This document shows positions 11,576 through 22,800 of a stretch of DNA of 64,000 nt, piece after piece; position 1 is the stretch's first letter; each line of letters starts with the position of its first letter. Position numbers and translations under genes: made by a program. Source of the stretch: Ursus arctos (lineage: Eukaryota > Chordata > Mammalia > Carnivora > Ursidae). The notes beneath the pieces were generated by a model. The model did no database searches and had not been told where the DNA came from. It saw only the letters and a program-made list of their open reading frames with translations. The stretch spans positions 56,242,444 to 56,306,443 of the forward strand of contig NW_026623067.1 of assembly GCF_023065955.2 (NCBI RefSeq), written 5' to 3'.

Positions 11576-12113
11576 CAGGTGAACTTTCCCTTTCGTTCTT
11601 AGAGGTGGATGACTTTTGTCACATCGCTGGCATCCCTTGGGTGCAGGTGTTGCCCTATTTGTTTCCTGTGTTGTGTGAACCAGGAATGAAGAGGGGGCGA
11701 AGAGAAAAGTGGGGGGTGGCTGTCATTGCTCTCTTTTTGTTGTGCTAATTCCAAATGACCTTGATTTGCATGGAGAGAAGTGTTCTCCCCACACTTGGTT
11801 TTGGGAGAGAGAAGGTTCTCTTTCAAAGTGACCTATGACCTTTTTGTGCCCTCTCTGACTTGAAGAAGTCGGGGTGGGGAGGCTGCTCATAAGCCCACAG
11901 CATAGGCACACACGCTGAGGAGGGACAGTGAGGACAGGCATTGGGAGGACAGCTGCTGTGGAGCCACCCCTTTTTCTTGCCTTTTGGGACCCTGGGGATT
12001 TAGGATGTTTTTATTAACTCTCCAAGGAGTGTTAGATGTTATTTGTTACCGAGACTTTTTTCACAAGTGCATAATCAGAACACTTTTAATAAGTATAATT
12101 AAATTGGAGGGGG

Positions 12114-12317
12114 GTTTTTTTGAAGATTTTATTTATTTATTTGAGAGAGAGAGAGCGCGCGCGCGCCCGCGCACAAGCAGGGGGAGGGGCAGAGGGAGTG
12201 GGAGAAGCAGACTCCCAGCTGAGCAGGGAGTCCAATGCAGGGCTCGATCCCAGGACCCTGGGATCTTGACCTGAGCTGAAGACAGACGCTTAACTGACTG
12301 AGCTACCCAGGCGCCCC
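12114..12317 (-). mobile_element. CAN SINE, antisense, with (GC)n-expanded body
   Basis: Tail GAAGATTTTATTTATTTATT, body GAGAGAGCGCGCGCGCGCCC, head CTACCCAGGCGCCCC. Flanks share TATAATTAAATT. Confidence 0.92.
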
Positions 12318-12612
12318 AGGTATAATTAAATTTTAAATAAAAATTTGTCCTCATTGTAATTACCTCTTGCGAAAATCTTTTGAAATTATTTTATTCGAAC
12401 GTATTTCATTTTGACATTTCGGAAACAAGAATCTTGGTGAAACTCCTCCTGTGTATCACACTAAATTAATTATTTGTATTCTTTAAACATGGTCTGTGTG
12501 AGTACGTGTTCTTTTTGAAGTTAGTCTCAAGAGTGAGTCCGAGTCATTTTTTAGTTGGTTAGGTGTACTTTCTCTCCTCAGCCTCTTAGCATGTCCGTCC
12601 CTCCTTTTTTTT

Positions 12613-12773
12613 TCTTTTTTTTTTTTAAAGATTTTATTTATTTGTCAGAGAGAGAGCCAGTGTGTGGACAAGCAGGGGGAGTAGCAGGCTCCCTGCTGAG
12701 TAAAGAGCCTGACTGGGGCTCGATCCCAGATTGAAGGCAGAAGCTTGACCAACTGAGCCACCCAGCCATCCCC
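12613..12773 (-). mobile_element. CAN SINE, antisense
   Basis: AAAGATTTTATTTATTTGTC tail, GAGCCACCCAGCCATCCCC head; lacks part of the middle. Confidence 0.85.
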
Positions 12774-13627
12774 TTCCTTCTGCTGTCTTGTTTTTCCCTT
12801 TCACAAACACTGGGTGTGGAATGGGGTGCTGTCCCCAAACAGAACACAGTTAAGGGAAGCCATTTGGGCCCGCTGTGTGGGTTTCTGCTGCCTGCCGCGT
12901 CCTCCCCCCTTCCCCTGCTTCGCTTGGGTCTCCTCCCCACCGGAAGGCCCTGGGTTGGCAGGACGGGATCAGCCGTGCAGCCTGGCCCTGAGGCTCCACC
13001 ATGCTTCAGAGCAGCCGCCCTGGCAACACTGGCTCTCACTTTTCTTTCCCCTCAGTACTTAAAAGACCGACTTTTTTTACTGCATGTTTTCACTCTGCTT
13101 TCTTTTGACCCTAATCCCTTAGAGCTTTTCTCAAGTTACTTGAGGAAAATGGTTCACCCTTTGCTGTTGAGTATTAAGGCTCGTTTTTCTCAGGTTCTAA
13201 AGCTTTAAAAATTTACTACAGTTATTAGAATGGTGGGTTTTGTTTGCTTATTGTCAAGAATTTGAGCTACATCATCAAGTTTTGTGGGCTGGCTGGGGAC
13301 CCAGTAATACCCAGTAATACCAGTGACCTCAGAAGTCTCTCTGCTCACAGCAGGAAACACAGCCTGAGGACGCCTTGTGTAAATGACTAATACCTGCTCA
13401 GTCCCCACCGGGGCAGCTGCCCTTTGAAAGCAGCAGGCTCCTTACGCAGTCTGCAGTGGTACTGTGAGAACAGTAATAAGGTAGCTTCTTGCAGGAAAAG
13501 TGCAGCATAGGAAGGAAAAAAGTGCCTTAGTCCTTGTTTTACAAACATGTTTTGCCTCTGCCTTAAGATGGTTAAGCTCCTTTTAACAAAGACTGCTTCT
13601 TACTCATCTTTGAGCCTGGCTGGGGTT
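12774..13627. other. OCLN intron, nothing recognised
   Basis: Open frames on both strands (for example 12638-13039 on -) reflect local GC-richness and SINE sequence. No motif, splice-bounded exon or repeat family recognised. Confidence 0.5.
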
Positions 13628-13652
13628 GTTTTTTTTTTTTTTTTTTTTTTTT

Positions 13653-13764
13653 TAATCTGCAATGCATCCTAAATTTGCATATCATTCTTGCACAGGGGCC
13701 ATGTTAATAATTAATCTTCCCTGCATTGTTTCAACTTCAGTATACGTTCTGCCAAAGCAAGCAC
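13653..13764 (-). pseudogene. U6 snRNA retropseudogene
   Basis: Read on the - strand from 13764 this starts GTGCTTGCTTTGGCAGAACG and continues with GAAGATTAATTATTAACATGGCCCC and TGTGCAAGAATGATATGCAAAT, a clear U6 snRNA (functional U6: GTGCTCGCTTCGGCAGCACA...). Several point changes, a short insertion inside GATTAGCATGG and a diverged 3' end show it is dead. A run of about 26 T at 13628-13653 equals a poly(A) tail on the U6 strand, so it was copied by L1-type retrotransposition. Confidence 0.9.
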
Positions 13765-15310
13765 TGCCTCGGAATTTTCTGTGCATATGCATAAAAAGGG
13801 TTTAAGAGACTGGAGCCCTGTGCTGCAGGGTGAAGTTAGGGGGCAAGCTATCCAGTTCTGCTGACTTGAAGAGCTGAAGGTCAGCTCAGAGCGGCTCATT
13901 TAAGATGTTTGGATATACACAGCATAGAAGTACAGCAGTAATAAATGAGGTAACCTTTCTGCAGTGAGTCCTACGCTCCTGATTTGTGCCTGGTACTGTG
14001 CTGGGCTTCGGAGACCCAAAGAGAAAGGCAGGAGACAGCCCAAGGAGAGGTGGCGGATCGTAGCAGAGGCTTTTGAGTGAGCCGTACAGTTCAATGCCAC
14101 ATTAACCTTTTCCTAAGTGTAGGTACTTGGAAAAGTTGTCTAGCTGCCTGAGTCATGGCTTCCTCATTTCTAAAAAGGGAATAATAGTGTTTACCTGTAA
14201 GGTTGTGCCTACTGAGCGATCTGTCATTTCATTGTGTGGCCCATTGTCAGCAGGCAGAAAGTCGTGGCTTTAAGAATAGTCCACTGCCCCCTGAAGTCAG
14301 AGCGACGGGAGCAAGCCATTATTCTGGATGGGAACGATTGTTCGGCAGTGCGTAAGGGCTCCGGTGGGAGGCTTGTGTGCACAGGGGCTGAGCAAGATAG
14401 GAGGACAGGCGGGTGCCTCACTCAGCAGAGACGTGTGTGGAAGGCCTCCTTGGGGTATTCGCACGGCCACTACTTGGTAGTGAGTCAAGACTCAAAGCCC
14501 AATTAAGGATTACCTGGCAAAGAAGGGGGAAGGACATTCCCTTCCAGGCAGTAAGAAGTCTGTGAGGCCACCCAGGCGCCTTTTTCGTAAGGTTTTGATT
14601 TTGGATTTGCCAGAATCAGAAGAGCTTTGCAGCCTCTATTCAAGTTGGGAAGAGGAAAAATGTGGAAAAGTGTTAAATGGGTTTTTAAGATGAAGTATCC
14701 AGAATAAGAACGGACCTTTGACTTGGCTGAGCGTTTGCCTGTGAGGCTTGGCAGTGGTGTTGAGTCCCAGGGAATCCAGTGGGAGCCAAGAATGGTTCCC
14801 ACCCGTCTGTGTGCCCGCTGTGGTGACATCTAAGCACACTCCCTTGCAACCCACCCACTGGTTTCCCAGTTGCAGCCAGACTCCACTTTCAGAAGGAAAT
14901 GATCCCATTCCTTTCTGGCTTGAAGGGACTATTAAACAATCAAGAATACCTTATGTACTCCAAGTGGTGGGTAAATAAATATCTTGGTATGTGTTATTGC
15001 AGTGATAGGAAAGGAGCAGGTCTGGTTTTAATGCTATGGGTAATGGAAAACAAGGCGTAAAGTCTGTGTGTTGCAGGGAAATGCACTGTATTGATGCTGA
15101 ACCTAATTGTAAGGCTTTAATAGCAAAATAATCCAATTAAAAGTCTGCTTTCACCTTCAAATACTTATAAAAATTCTTTGTTTAGATCCACTGGCTTTAA
15201 TTACAGAATCCAACATCTTCCGAGTTTTTACTGTGCTAATATGATACCTTGTCATCTCGGACTGTAGAAAGAACTTTATGAAGTAGGTAGTTTCCCCCAT
15301 TGACCCCGCC
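13765..15310. other. OCLN intron, old relics only
   Basis: A MIR-like piece at 14110-14230 (CCTGAGTCATGGCTTCCTCA, TAAAAAGGGAATAATAGTG) is the only recognised element. The rest has no recognised feature. Confidence 0.5.
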
Positions 15311-16445
15311 ACTATTTTTTTTTTAGTTGTGGTATAATTAACATACATTGTTATATTAGTTTCAGGTGTACGACGTAATGATTCCACAACTCTATCCATT
15401 ATTCATTGCTAATATGATAAGTATAGTCACCATTTGTCACCAAACTTTATTTCAGTCTTATTAACTACATTTTCTGTGCTGAACTTTTCATCTTTGTGAC
15501 TTGTTTCGTAACTGGAAGTTTGCACCTCTTAATCCCCTTTATTTTACCTATCCCCCCATTCACGTCCTCTCTAGCAACTACAAGGTTGTTCTCTGTATCT
15601 AGAAGTCCGATTTTTGTCTCCTTTTTTCTTTGTTTATTCATTTGTTTTATTTCTTAAATTCCGTATGAGTGAAATCATGTGGTATTTGTCTTTCTCTGTC
15701 TGACTTATCTGACTTGGCTGGACTAATATGACTAGCATAATGCCTTCTAGGTCCATTCATGTTGTTGCACATGGCCAGACCTCATTCTGTTTTGTGGCTG
15801 GGTAATATTACTCCATATGTATCACATCTTCTTTACCCATTCATCTATCGTTGGACACTTTGGTTGCTTCCATATCTTGGCTACTGTAAATAATGCTGCA
15901 GTGAACATAGGGATATATACATCTTCTCGAATTAGTGTTTTTGTTTTCTTTGGGCACATAGCCAGTAGTGGGATGACTGGATCATATGGCCTATTTTTAA
16001 TTTTTGGAGGAGCCTCCATGGTGTTTTCCACAGTGGTTGCACCAGTTCGCATTTTATCCAGTAGTGCCCGAGAGTCCCTTTTTCTCCATGTCTTTACCAA
16101 TTTCTTGTCTTTTGGGGGGGTTTTTGTTATCGTCGTTATTTTGTCTTTTTATTATTTTTTTTTAATATTTTTGTTTATTTATTGGACAGAGAGAGACAGC
16201 CAGCGAGAGAGGGAACACAAGCAGGGGGAGTGGGAGAGGAAGAAGCAGGCTCCCAGCAGAGGAGCCCGATGTAGGGCTCGATCCCAGGACCCTGGGATCG
16301 AGCCCTGAGCTGAAGGCAGACGCCCAACGACTGAGCCACCCAGGCGCCCCTGTCTTTTTATTATTTTTGATTTTCATCATTCTGGCAGGTGTAAGGTGAT
16401 ATCTCATTGTGGTTTTGATTTGCATTTCCCTGATGATTGATAATT
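15310..16445 (-). mobile_element. L1 fragment, antisense (ORF2 C-terminus and 3'UTR)
   Basis: On the - strand 15822-16100 reads RPYDPVIPLLAMCPKKTKTL then FTAALFTVAKIWKQPKCPT, the conserved C-terminal block of L1 ORF2, and MRYHLTPARM at 16384-16425. Below it, at 15310-15820, lies the ORF2 end and the 3' region. A SINE splits it at 16160. Confidence 0.92.
16160..16350 (-). mobile_element. CAN SINE (bear-type) inside the L1
   Basis: Perfect 18-base target duplication TGTCTTTTTATTATTTTT (16142-16159, 16351-16368). Confidence 0.95.
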
Positions 16446-16674
16446 TTTTTCCTTCTTTGTAATTCTGGACTTGTTAAGCTAGCAACGGCGTCATTTGCGT
16501 GTTGGTAGGAATACTGATTTGATTGTTAACACTAACAATAACAAGGCAGGTTAATAGTATTTAATGAGCCCAATAAGTATTAGGTAATTTTATATGCGAT
16601 ATTTTTCTTTCATTTCTTTCCCCTTTAAATTACAGGCTCAGTAATAACTTTGTCTCCTGGGGCTGTTTCTTTAG

Positions 16675-16820
16675 GTGAAAAACGTTTCTGCAGGCACACA
16701 AGACATGCCTCCGCCCCCTTCTGACTACGTGGAGAGAGTAGACAGCCCGATGGCCTACTCTTCCAATGGTAAAGTGAATGACAAGCGGTTGTATTCAGAG
16801 TCTTCCTACAAATCAACACC
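16675..16820 (+). CDS. OCLN: OCLN coding exon (proximal cytoplasmic tail)
   Basis: 146 bases after acceptor TTCTTTAG and before donor GTAAGT. It encodes [18 protein letters not shown] then [19 protein letters not shown] and ends SSYKSTP, with the last codon split 2+1. This is the juxtamembrane tail just after the fourth membrane span. Homologous to human exon 5. It carries a proline run PPPP where I recall human PSPP. Confidence 0.97.
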
Positions 16821-19800
16821 GTAAGTAGCATCTTCCTCCTTCAGACGGAATGAGTTTTAAAAAATGAGTATTGTATATGTTGATAAATCAGTTCCTGTTG
16901 TACCATTTGCTTTAAAAAGTAAATTTCACAGTTTCCTAAAGCCTGGAGACAGATCTCCTGCATTGTTGGTGGAGACTTGGAAGATGAGAAGGGTGGGACT
17001 GTGAGCTGGTGGGATCTTCTCCCCCTTCGAAGCTGAAAGTGCTTCTTTTCTCTTGCTGGTTTAATAGAGAAAGGTCAGATAGCGTTTTTTCACTCTAAAA
17101 AAGTAGTTCTCTTCCCTGTTGCTGGTTTTGAAGTTGAGGTGAGAGTGAAGGACGTTATTGATACAAAGCAGAGCTGTGAGGGGTTCTGTCTGTCCTTGCC
17201 TGTAACTACTAAATCTCATTACTGGAAGGGGAAGATGGCTGGTTGATGATCCCCTAGCCACATACATTTTTATTTAACGAGAAGACTTTGTTTGAATTCA
17301 GGAATTCTGAGATCTCACTTGCTGTGCTAGATCCTTCATGTTGCTGGGGGATGTGAAACTGATAAAGCCTGTAGGTGTAGCTTTACAAGTAGTGTAAGTA
17401 ACCTCACAGTGAGCTTCTGGCTAAAGTAGGTGCCATTATGGTTATTGGAATGGTATCCCCGTTGTGGTTTTTGTTTACCCTAAAGCCTAATTCTAATTCA
17501 ACCTAATGACTAGTGAGGGAAGGGTATTAGAAACACTGTTGTTACGGACTGGATATAATTTTTGCCTAAGGATGATAAATTACTCTTCTTCTTTTTTTTT
17601 TTTTTTTAAGATTTTATTTTTGGGGCGCCTGGGTGGCTCAGTGGGTTAGGCACCTGCCTTTGGCTCAGGTCATGATCCCAGCGTTCTGGGATCGACCCCA
17701 CATCGGGCTCCCTGCTCAGTGGGGGGGCCTGCTTCTCCCTCTCCCTCTCTGCCTGCCACTCCACCTACTTGGCTTGTACTCACTCTCTCTGTCAAATAAA
17801 TAAATAAAATCTTTAAAAAAAAAAAGATTTTATTTTTAAGTAATCTCTACACCCACCATGGGGCTGAAACTCACAACCTTGAGATTGAGAGTCGCAGGTT
17901 CCAGCGACTAAGCCAAGCAGCCAGCCCATCTTCTTATATATAATTCTAGAACTCTAAATTCCTTTGTAGACTAAAAAATAAAAAACATTCCCTTTAACTA
18001 CTTTGATTGTTTTCAGTTAAAGGTGTATCTGCTGGAAAACTTTGTGTTGCTTCAGTTTAATCTCCAAATCCGACCCACCCCCCACCCCTCCCATTTAGTG
18101 GTCCAGTTTATATAGAAATCACCTCGAGTGCATGGTAGTTTGGTCACCTGGAACCCCTTAAGATGACACCAGCAGCTAAGCTAATTATGGAATCAGTTTG
18201 AGACAATAGGTTCCATTGTTACCCCGGAATAGAATTTGGAAACAGACAGCAGTTTGCCTTACCGTCAACATATATATTGTTTTGGTCTTCAGAATTGACT
18301 TGGCCTTTGGTTTCAGTTGTGAGTGATTTGGAGGAAGAGTATTTTCTGTGTTCTCCTTCTGTTTGGATTTTGACAAAAATCCAAAACACTTGAGACTGTT
18401 AGGGGCAAAGGTGTACAAAGTAGAGGCACAGTCCTTGTAAAAGTTCAAAGCTATGATTTGCATGACTTCCATGCATTCATAATAAATATTTATAATGCAT
18501 CTTGTGACCAGCTGTGCCTCTAAATTAATTATTAAAGCCTGAATGGTTGCATAACATTCCACATGCTGTCTCTTTTCATGAAAACCAAGATATCTTCACA
18601 AATTCATTTGGAACAATTTAAAAATCGTACTTATTCTTGAATAAGCAGGTACATTTGTAATGTAAAATTTAAAAGGGACAAAGGGATAGCTTTTTTCCCC
18701 CAGCTACCTAGTTCCTATTCCTAGAGGCAGCTACTCCTAGAGGCAGCTAGTGTTACCACTTTTTTTTTTTTTAAGTAGGCTCCATGCTGGTGCAGGGCTT
18801 GAACTGACAACCCTGAGATCAAAACCTGAGCTGAGATCAAGAGTCAGATGCTTAGCCACCTGAGCCACCCAGGCACCCCACCAATTTCTCTTATATAACC
18901 TTCCAGAAATTATTTTTAAATAAATATGCTGGCCAAAATGTACATTAGTTAGATCTTCCTTTAAAAAATACTGGCATTTTGGGGGGTGCCGGGGTGGCAC
19001 AGCGGTTGAGCGTCTGCCTTCGGCTCAGGGCGTGATCCCGGCGTTATGGGATCGAGCCCCACATCAGGCTCCTCCGCTGTGAGCCTGCTTCTTCCTCTCC
19101 CACTCCCCCTGCTTGTGTTCCCTCTCTCGCTGGCTGTCTCTCTCTCTGTCAAATAAATAAATACATACATACATACATACATAAATACATACATACATAC
19201 ATACATAAATACATACATACTGACATATTAGTGGGTACCTGGGTGGCTCCATCAATTAAGTGTCTAACTTCGGCTCACTCATGATCCTGGGGTCCTGGGA
19301 TCCAGCCCCATGTTGGGCTCCCTGCTCAGCGGGGAGCCTGCTTCTCCCTCTCTCTCTGCCCCCCCACTCGTGCTCCCTCACTCTCCTCTATCTCAAATAA
19401 ATAAAAATAAAATCTTAAAAAAAATCCTAGCATATTAAATGCATTATTAGCAGTGTGTCTTGGAGAGTGTGCATATCGGTATACAAAGAGCTTATGTATC
19501 TGTTTTATAGCTGCATAATATTCCACCAGATGGATATACTATAATTTGTTAATTCCATATTGGCGCTTACTTTTCCCCTGTGTTCCATTATTACTAACCG
19601 CTGCAGGGTGTATAAACTTGTATGTATATCACTTTTCACGTCTGTGAATGTAGCTGGAGGAAAAATACTAAAAGCAGAAGTGCTGAGTTGAAAGAAATTT
19701 CCTATTTCACTTTGATGGGTATACTCAAATTGTAATCCCTAGGGGGTGTACCAATTCATATTCCCAGCCTGTACCCTAAAACTTTTTTTTTTAAGATTTT

Positions 19801-22800
19801 ATTTATTTATTTGACAAAGAGAGAGAGACAGCCAGCAAGAGAGGGAACACAAGTAGGGGGAATGGGAGAGGAAGAAGCAGGCTCCCAGCGGAGCAGGGAG
19901 CCCGATATAGGGCTCGATCCCAGGACTCTGGGATCACGCCCTGAGCTGAAGGCAGATGCTTAACAACTGAGCCACCCAGGCGCCCCAACACCCTAGAACT
20001 TTTTTGAAGGTCTAGAAAATGCGAAAGTAATGCTTAGTTTCAAAATCTAGAAGAAGGGGAGGATGGGGACGGTGCTAAGGGATGTGATAGGACGTTATCT
20101 CCTTATTTGTATGCACTAATGTTGGAAGGAACTTGGAGCCTCTAAGGAATAATAGAAATTGCCAGGTGTTGCCCATGGCAGAGTACTGTATGCTCTGGAA
20201 GATTCAGAGCACATCCCCTTGGATGGGGTAGGTAGGGATGCACGTTAGTCAGGCTTTCATGAAAGTGCTTAGTAGCCCACGAGCTCCTCTCCTTGCTATC
20301 TAGTGGATAGGCAAGGAATTAGAACAGGAACATTGTGTCTGAGGTCCATGGTAAGGATGAGGTACCTCAACACTAAGATTTTTCCCCCCAAAGCATAACA
20401 CACATTCAGTAAAGAGTACTAATCTTGAGCATACAGTCTGATGATTTTTCACATGTGTGAACACTGAAGTAACCACCACCACACCAACAGAGAGACGTAT
20501 CAAGCACTCTAAAAGGCCCACGTGTACCCTTTCTTCATTGATATCCCCAACCCCCCACCACAATTTTGATGCCTATAACTAGGCATTTTATTATTGGAGT
20601 TCTTATAAAGTGGAATTATATGGTAATTACATCTGGCACCTTGTACTTGTCATAATGTCCTATATCTTAGAATTTCAAGGCAATCAGAATTCATACTGGG
20701 TTAGGAGATAGGAGAATTTAATTGAAAGTGGTTGCTTCTCCACCTTTTCTAATTAAATTTAGGAGATACCCCCTATTAGTTACATTCCTTACTATCCTGT
20801 CCAAATCCAGGGTGAATTCATCTTTACAAGTCAAAGTTGAGTGTTGACATGTCACAGAGCTTTCAAGGCAGACTGACACCCTAGAGTGCCAATGAAACCT
20901 TGTATGGTAGCAGTAAAGAGGCTAGTAGGATAATCTGTTAGGACTATATATGAATTGTAGGAATTCACTGGTTCACATGAGACCAAGGGATGGTCTTACT
21001 TCAGGAATGGCATGGGCCAGGAACTCAGAAGAAAGGTTACCAGGGCCCCTGTTGCTATGTGGGCTTTATTCTCATTACAGCTTCTATTAAAGCAGGACAG
21101 TCATCCACATTTTCCAGGCTACATTGACCTTCCAGCACAGGATTTGGAAAATGGAATGTCCTTTCCCAAAGCTGACATATAAAATATATTGAAAGATTCC
21201 TGATTGGTCCTTTTTGGATCATTGTCATTCCCAAGGCTAGGGAGATGGGGGTTCTCTGATTGACAAGGCTCAGATAGTCCCTCCAATAATAGTGATAGTT
21301 CTAAAATACCTTGTACGGGCACCTGGATAGCTCAGTCGGTTAAGCATCTGCCTTCGGCTCAGGTCATGATCCCAGGGTCCTGGGATAGAGCCCCACATTG
21401 GGCTCCCTGCTCAGGGGGGAGTCTGCTTTTCTCTCTCCCTCTGCCTCTCCTCCTTGTTCCCTTTGTCTCTCAAATAAATAAATTCTTTGAGAAAAAAATT
21501 AAAAAATACCATGTACATTGGGGCGCCTGGGTGGCTCAGTCGTTAAGCGTCTGCCTTTGGCTCAGGGCGTGATCCCAGCGTTCTGGGATCGAGCCCCACA
21601 TCAGGCTCCTCTGCTGGAAGCCTGCTTCTTCCTCTCCCACTCCCCCTGCTTGTGTTCCCTCTCTCGCTGTCTGTCAGATAAATAAATAAAATCTTTTAAA
21701 ATAAAAAATACCATGTACATAGGACACTGATGTTGATCATGCCTCGTTACTCTTCTCTCACTGATACTGGTGTCATCAGAAAAGAGGATTCTTGTGAATG
21801 TGTTTTCAATTCAGGAATTCTCTTGAACACCTGCCATGTACACAGTAGTTGGCTAGGTGCCCTGGGAATACCATGTCCTTGTTCACATGGAGGTGGCAGT
21901 CTACCATGGCAGAAGACCGCACACGGTAGCTACTCTGAGAGTCAGGGCAAGGTAGGAGCACCAAAGGCATGTGAGGGAGGGTGTGTGAAGAAAACAAATG
22001 AATAGAAAAGAAAGAAAACACAAGGGTGAACTTCTGGACCTGGAGACTGAGTTGGAAACCAAGGAAAGCATACAGCTGCTTGCCTCTTCAGGGTCATGCC
22101 GATTATGACCTACTGGCATTTGTATCTAAAAGTGGGTTCAAAGATTATTGATGGTATACATATTACCTAACTCTTTAATTTGTAAATACTTGTAAGCATT
22201 TTGTGTTTAGGTTTTATGCTGTATCAAGTATGTTACCCTTTAGTGTTTCAAAGTATGTAGGAGAGTGGGAGGTGGAAAACTTCCAAAATAAAGATTATTA
22301 ATTTTTTAAAAAGATTTTATTTATGTATTTGAGGGAGAGGGGGAGAGAGAGCTCAAGCAGGGGGAAGGGGCAGAGGGAGAGGGAGAAGCAGACTCCCCCT
22401 GAGCAGGGAGCCCGACAAAGTAAAGATCTATACTGTCAATGTCAAATGTAATTATGAGAGGAGGCCTGTTTTAATGTTTTAGGTTTTGTTCTTTTCTGAT
22501 TTCTTTTGCTGTTTGGCTTCCTTCTTCTCTAGCCCCTACTCCCTCCAAGACACCTACTGCATTCCCAAAGCAGGAAGCATAATACCCGGCAATTTTGGCA
22601 GAGTGTCTAGGAACTTGTTACTCATTAACTCATGGAGAAAGTCACATTTTCCCTCCTTTAGATGCAGCAATAACGTAGCACGCAAAGCCACCGTACCGCG
22701 AATACATTCAGAAAGAAGGCGTAAATCCCACTACCACCCCCAGCTATGCACACACATCCCAAGGCTTTAGGCTTCGACAAGACATTAGTAAGTGTGATAG

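Larger units (their letters stand above)
5777..12113. other. OCLN intron, SINE-free block
   Basis: More than 6 kb without a CAN SINE, unlike the rest of the window. I see only old relics (MIR near 6850-7025, 8470-8640 and 11385-11575; MER5A at 10113), a TC-rich run at 5995-6017, a purine/G-rich run at 8041-8060 and a local GC patch at 8280-8360. No exon of occludin or any other gene was recognised. Confidence 0.6.
18590..19782 (-). mobile_element. Old L1 fragments, antisense, with SINE insertions
   Basis: Pieces such as GCTGCATAATATTCCACCAG and AGAAGTGCTGAGTTGAAAG match antisense L1M 3' sequence; SINEs at 18761, 18983 and 19232 interrupt it. Confidence 0.55.

Noticed and set aside
12638..13039. 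133-codon - strand open frame
   Set aside because: Its C-terminal part is SINE sequence; the remainder is low-complexity and arginine-rich.
14563..14580. GGCCACCCAGGCGCC, resembling an antisense SINE head
   Set aside because: Only about 15 bases, with no body or tail around it; may be chance or a tiny scrap.
15817..16308. 163-codon + strand open frame
   Set aside because: It is the antisense strand of an L1 ORF2 C-terminus running into an antisense SINE.
1..16674. Search for the upstream OCLN exons (fourth membrane span and N-terminus)
   Set aside because: No sequence encoding the fourth-span exon was found; the region is intron. The exons are presumed to be upstream of the window.
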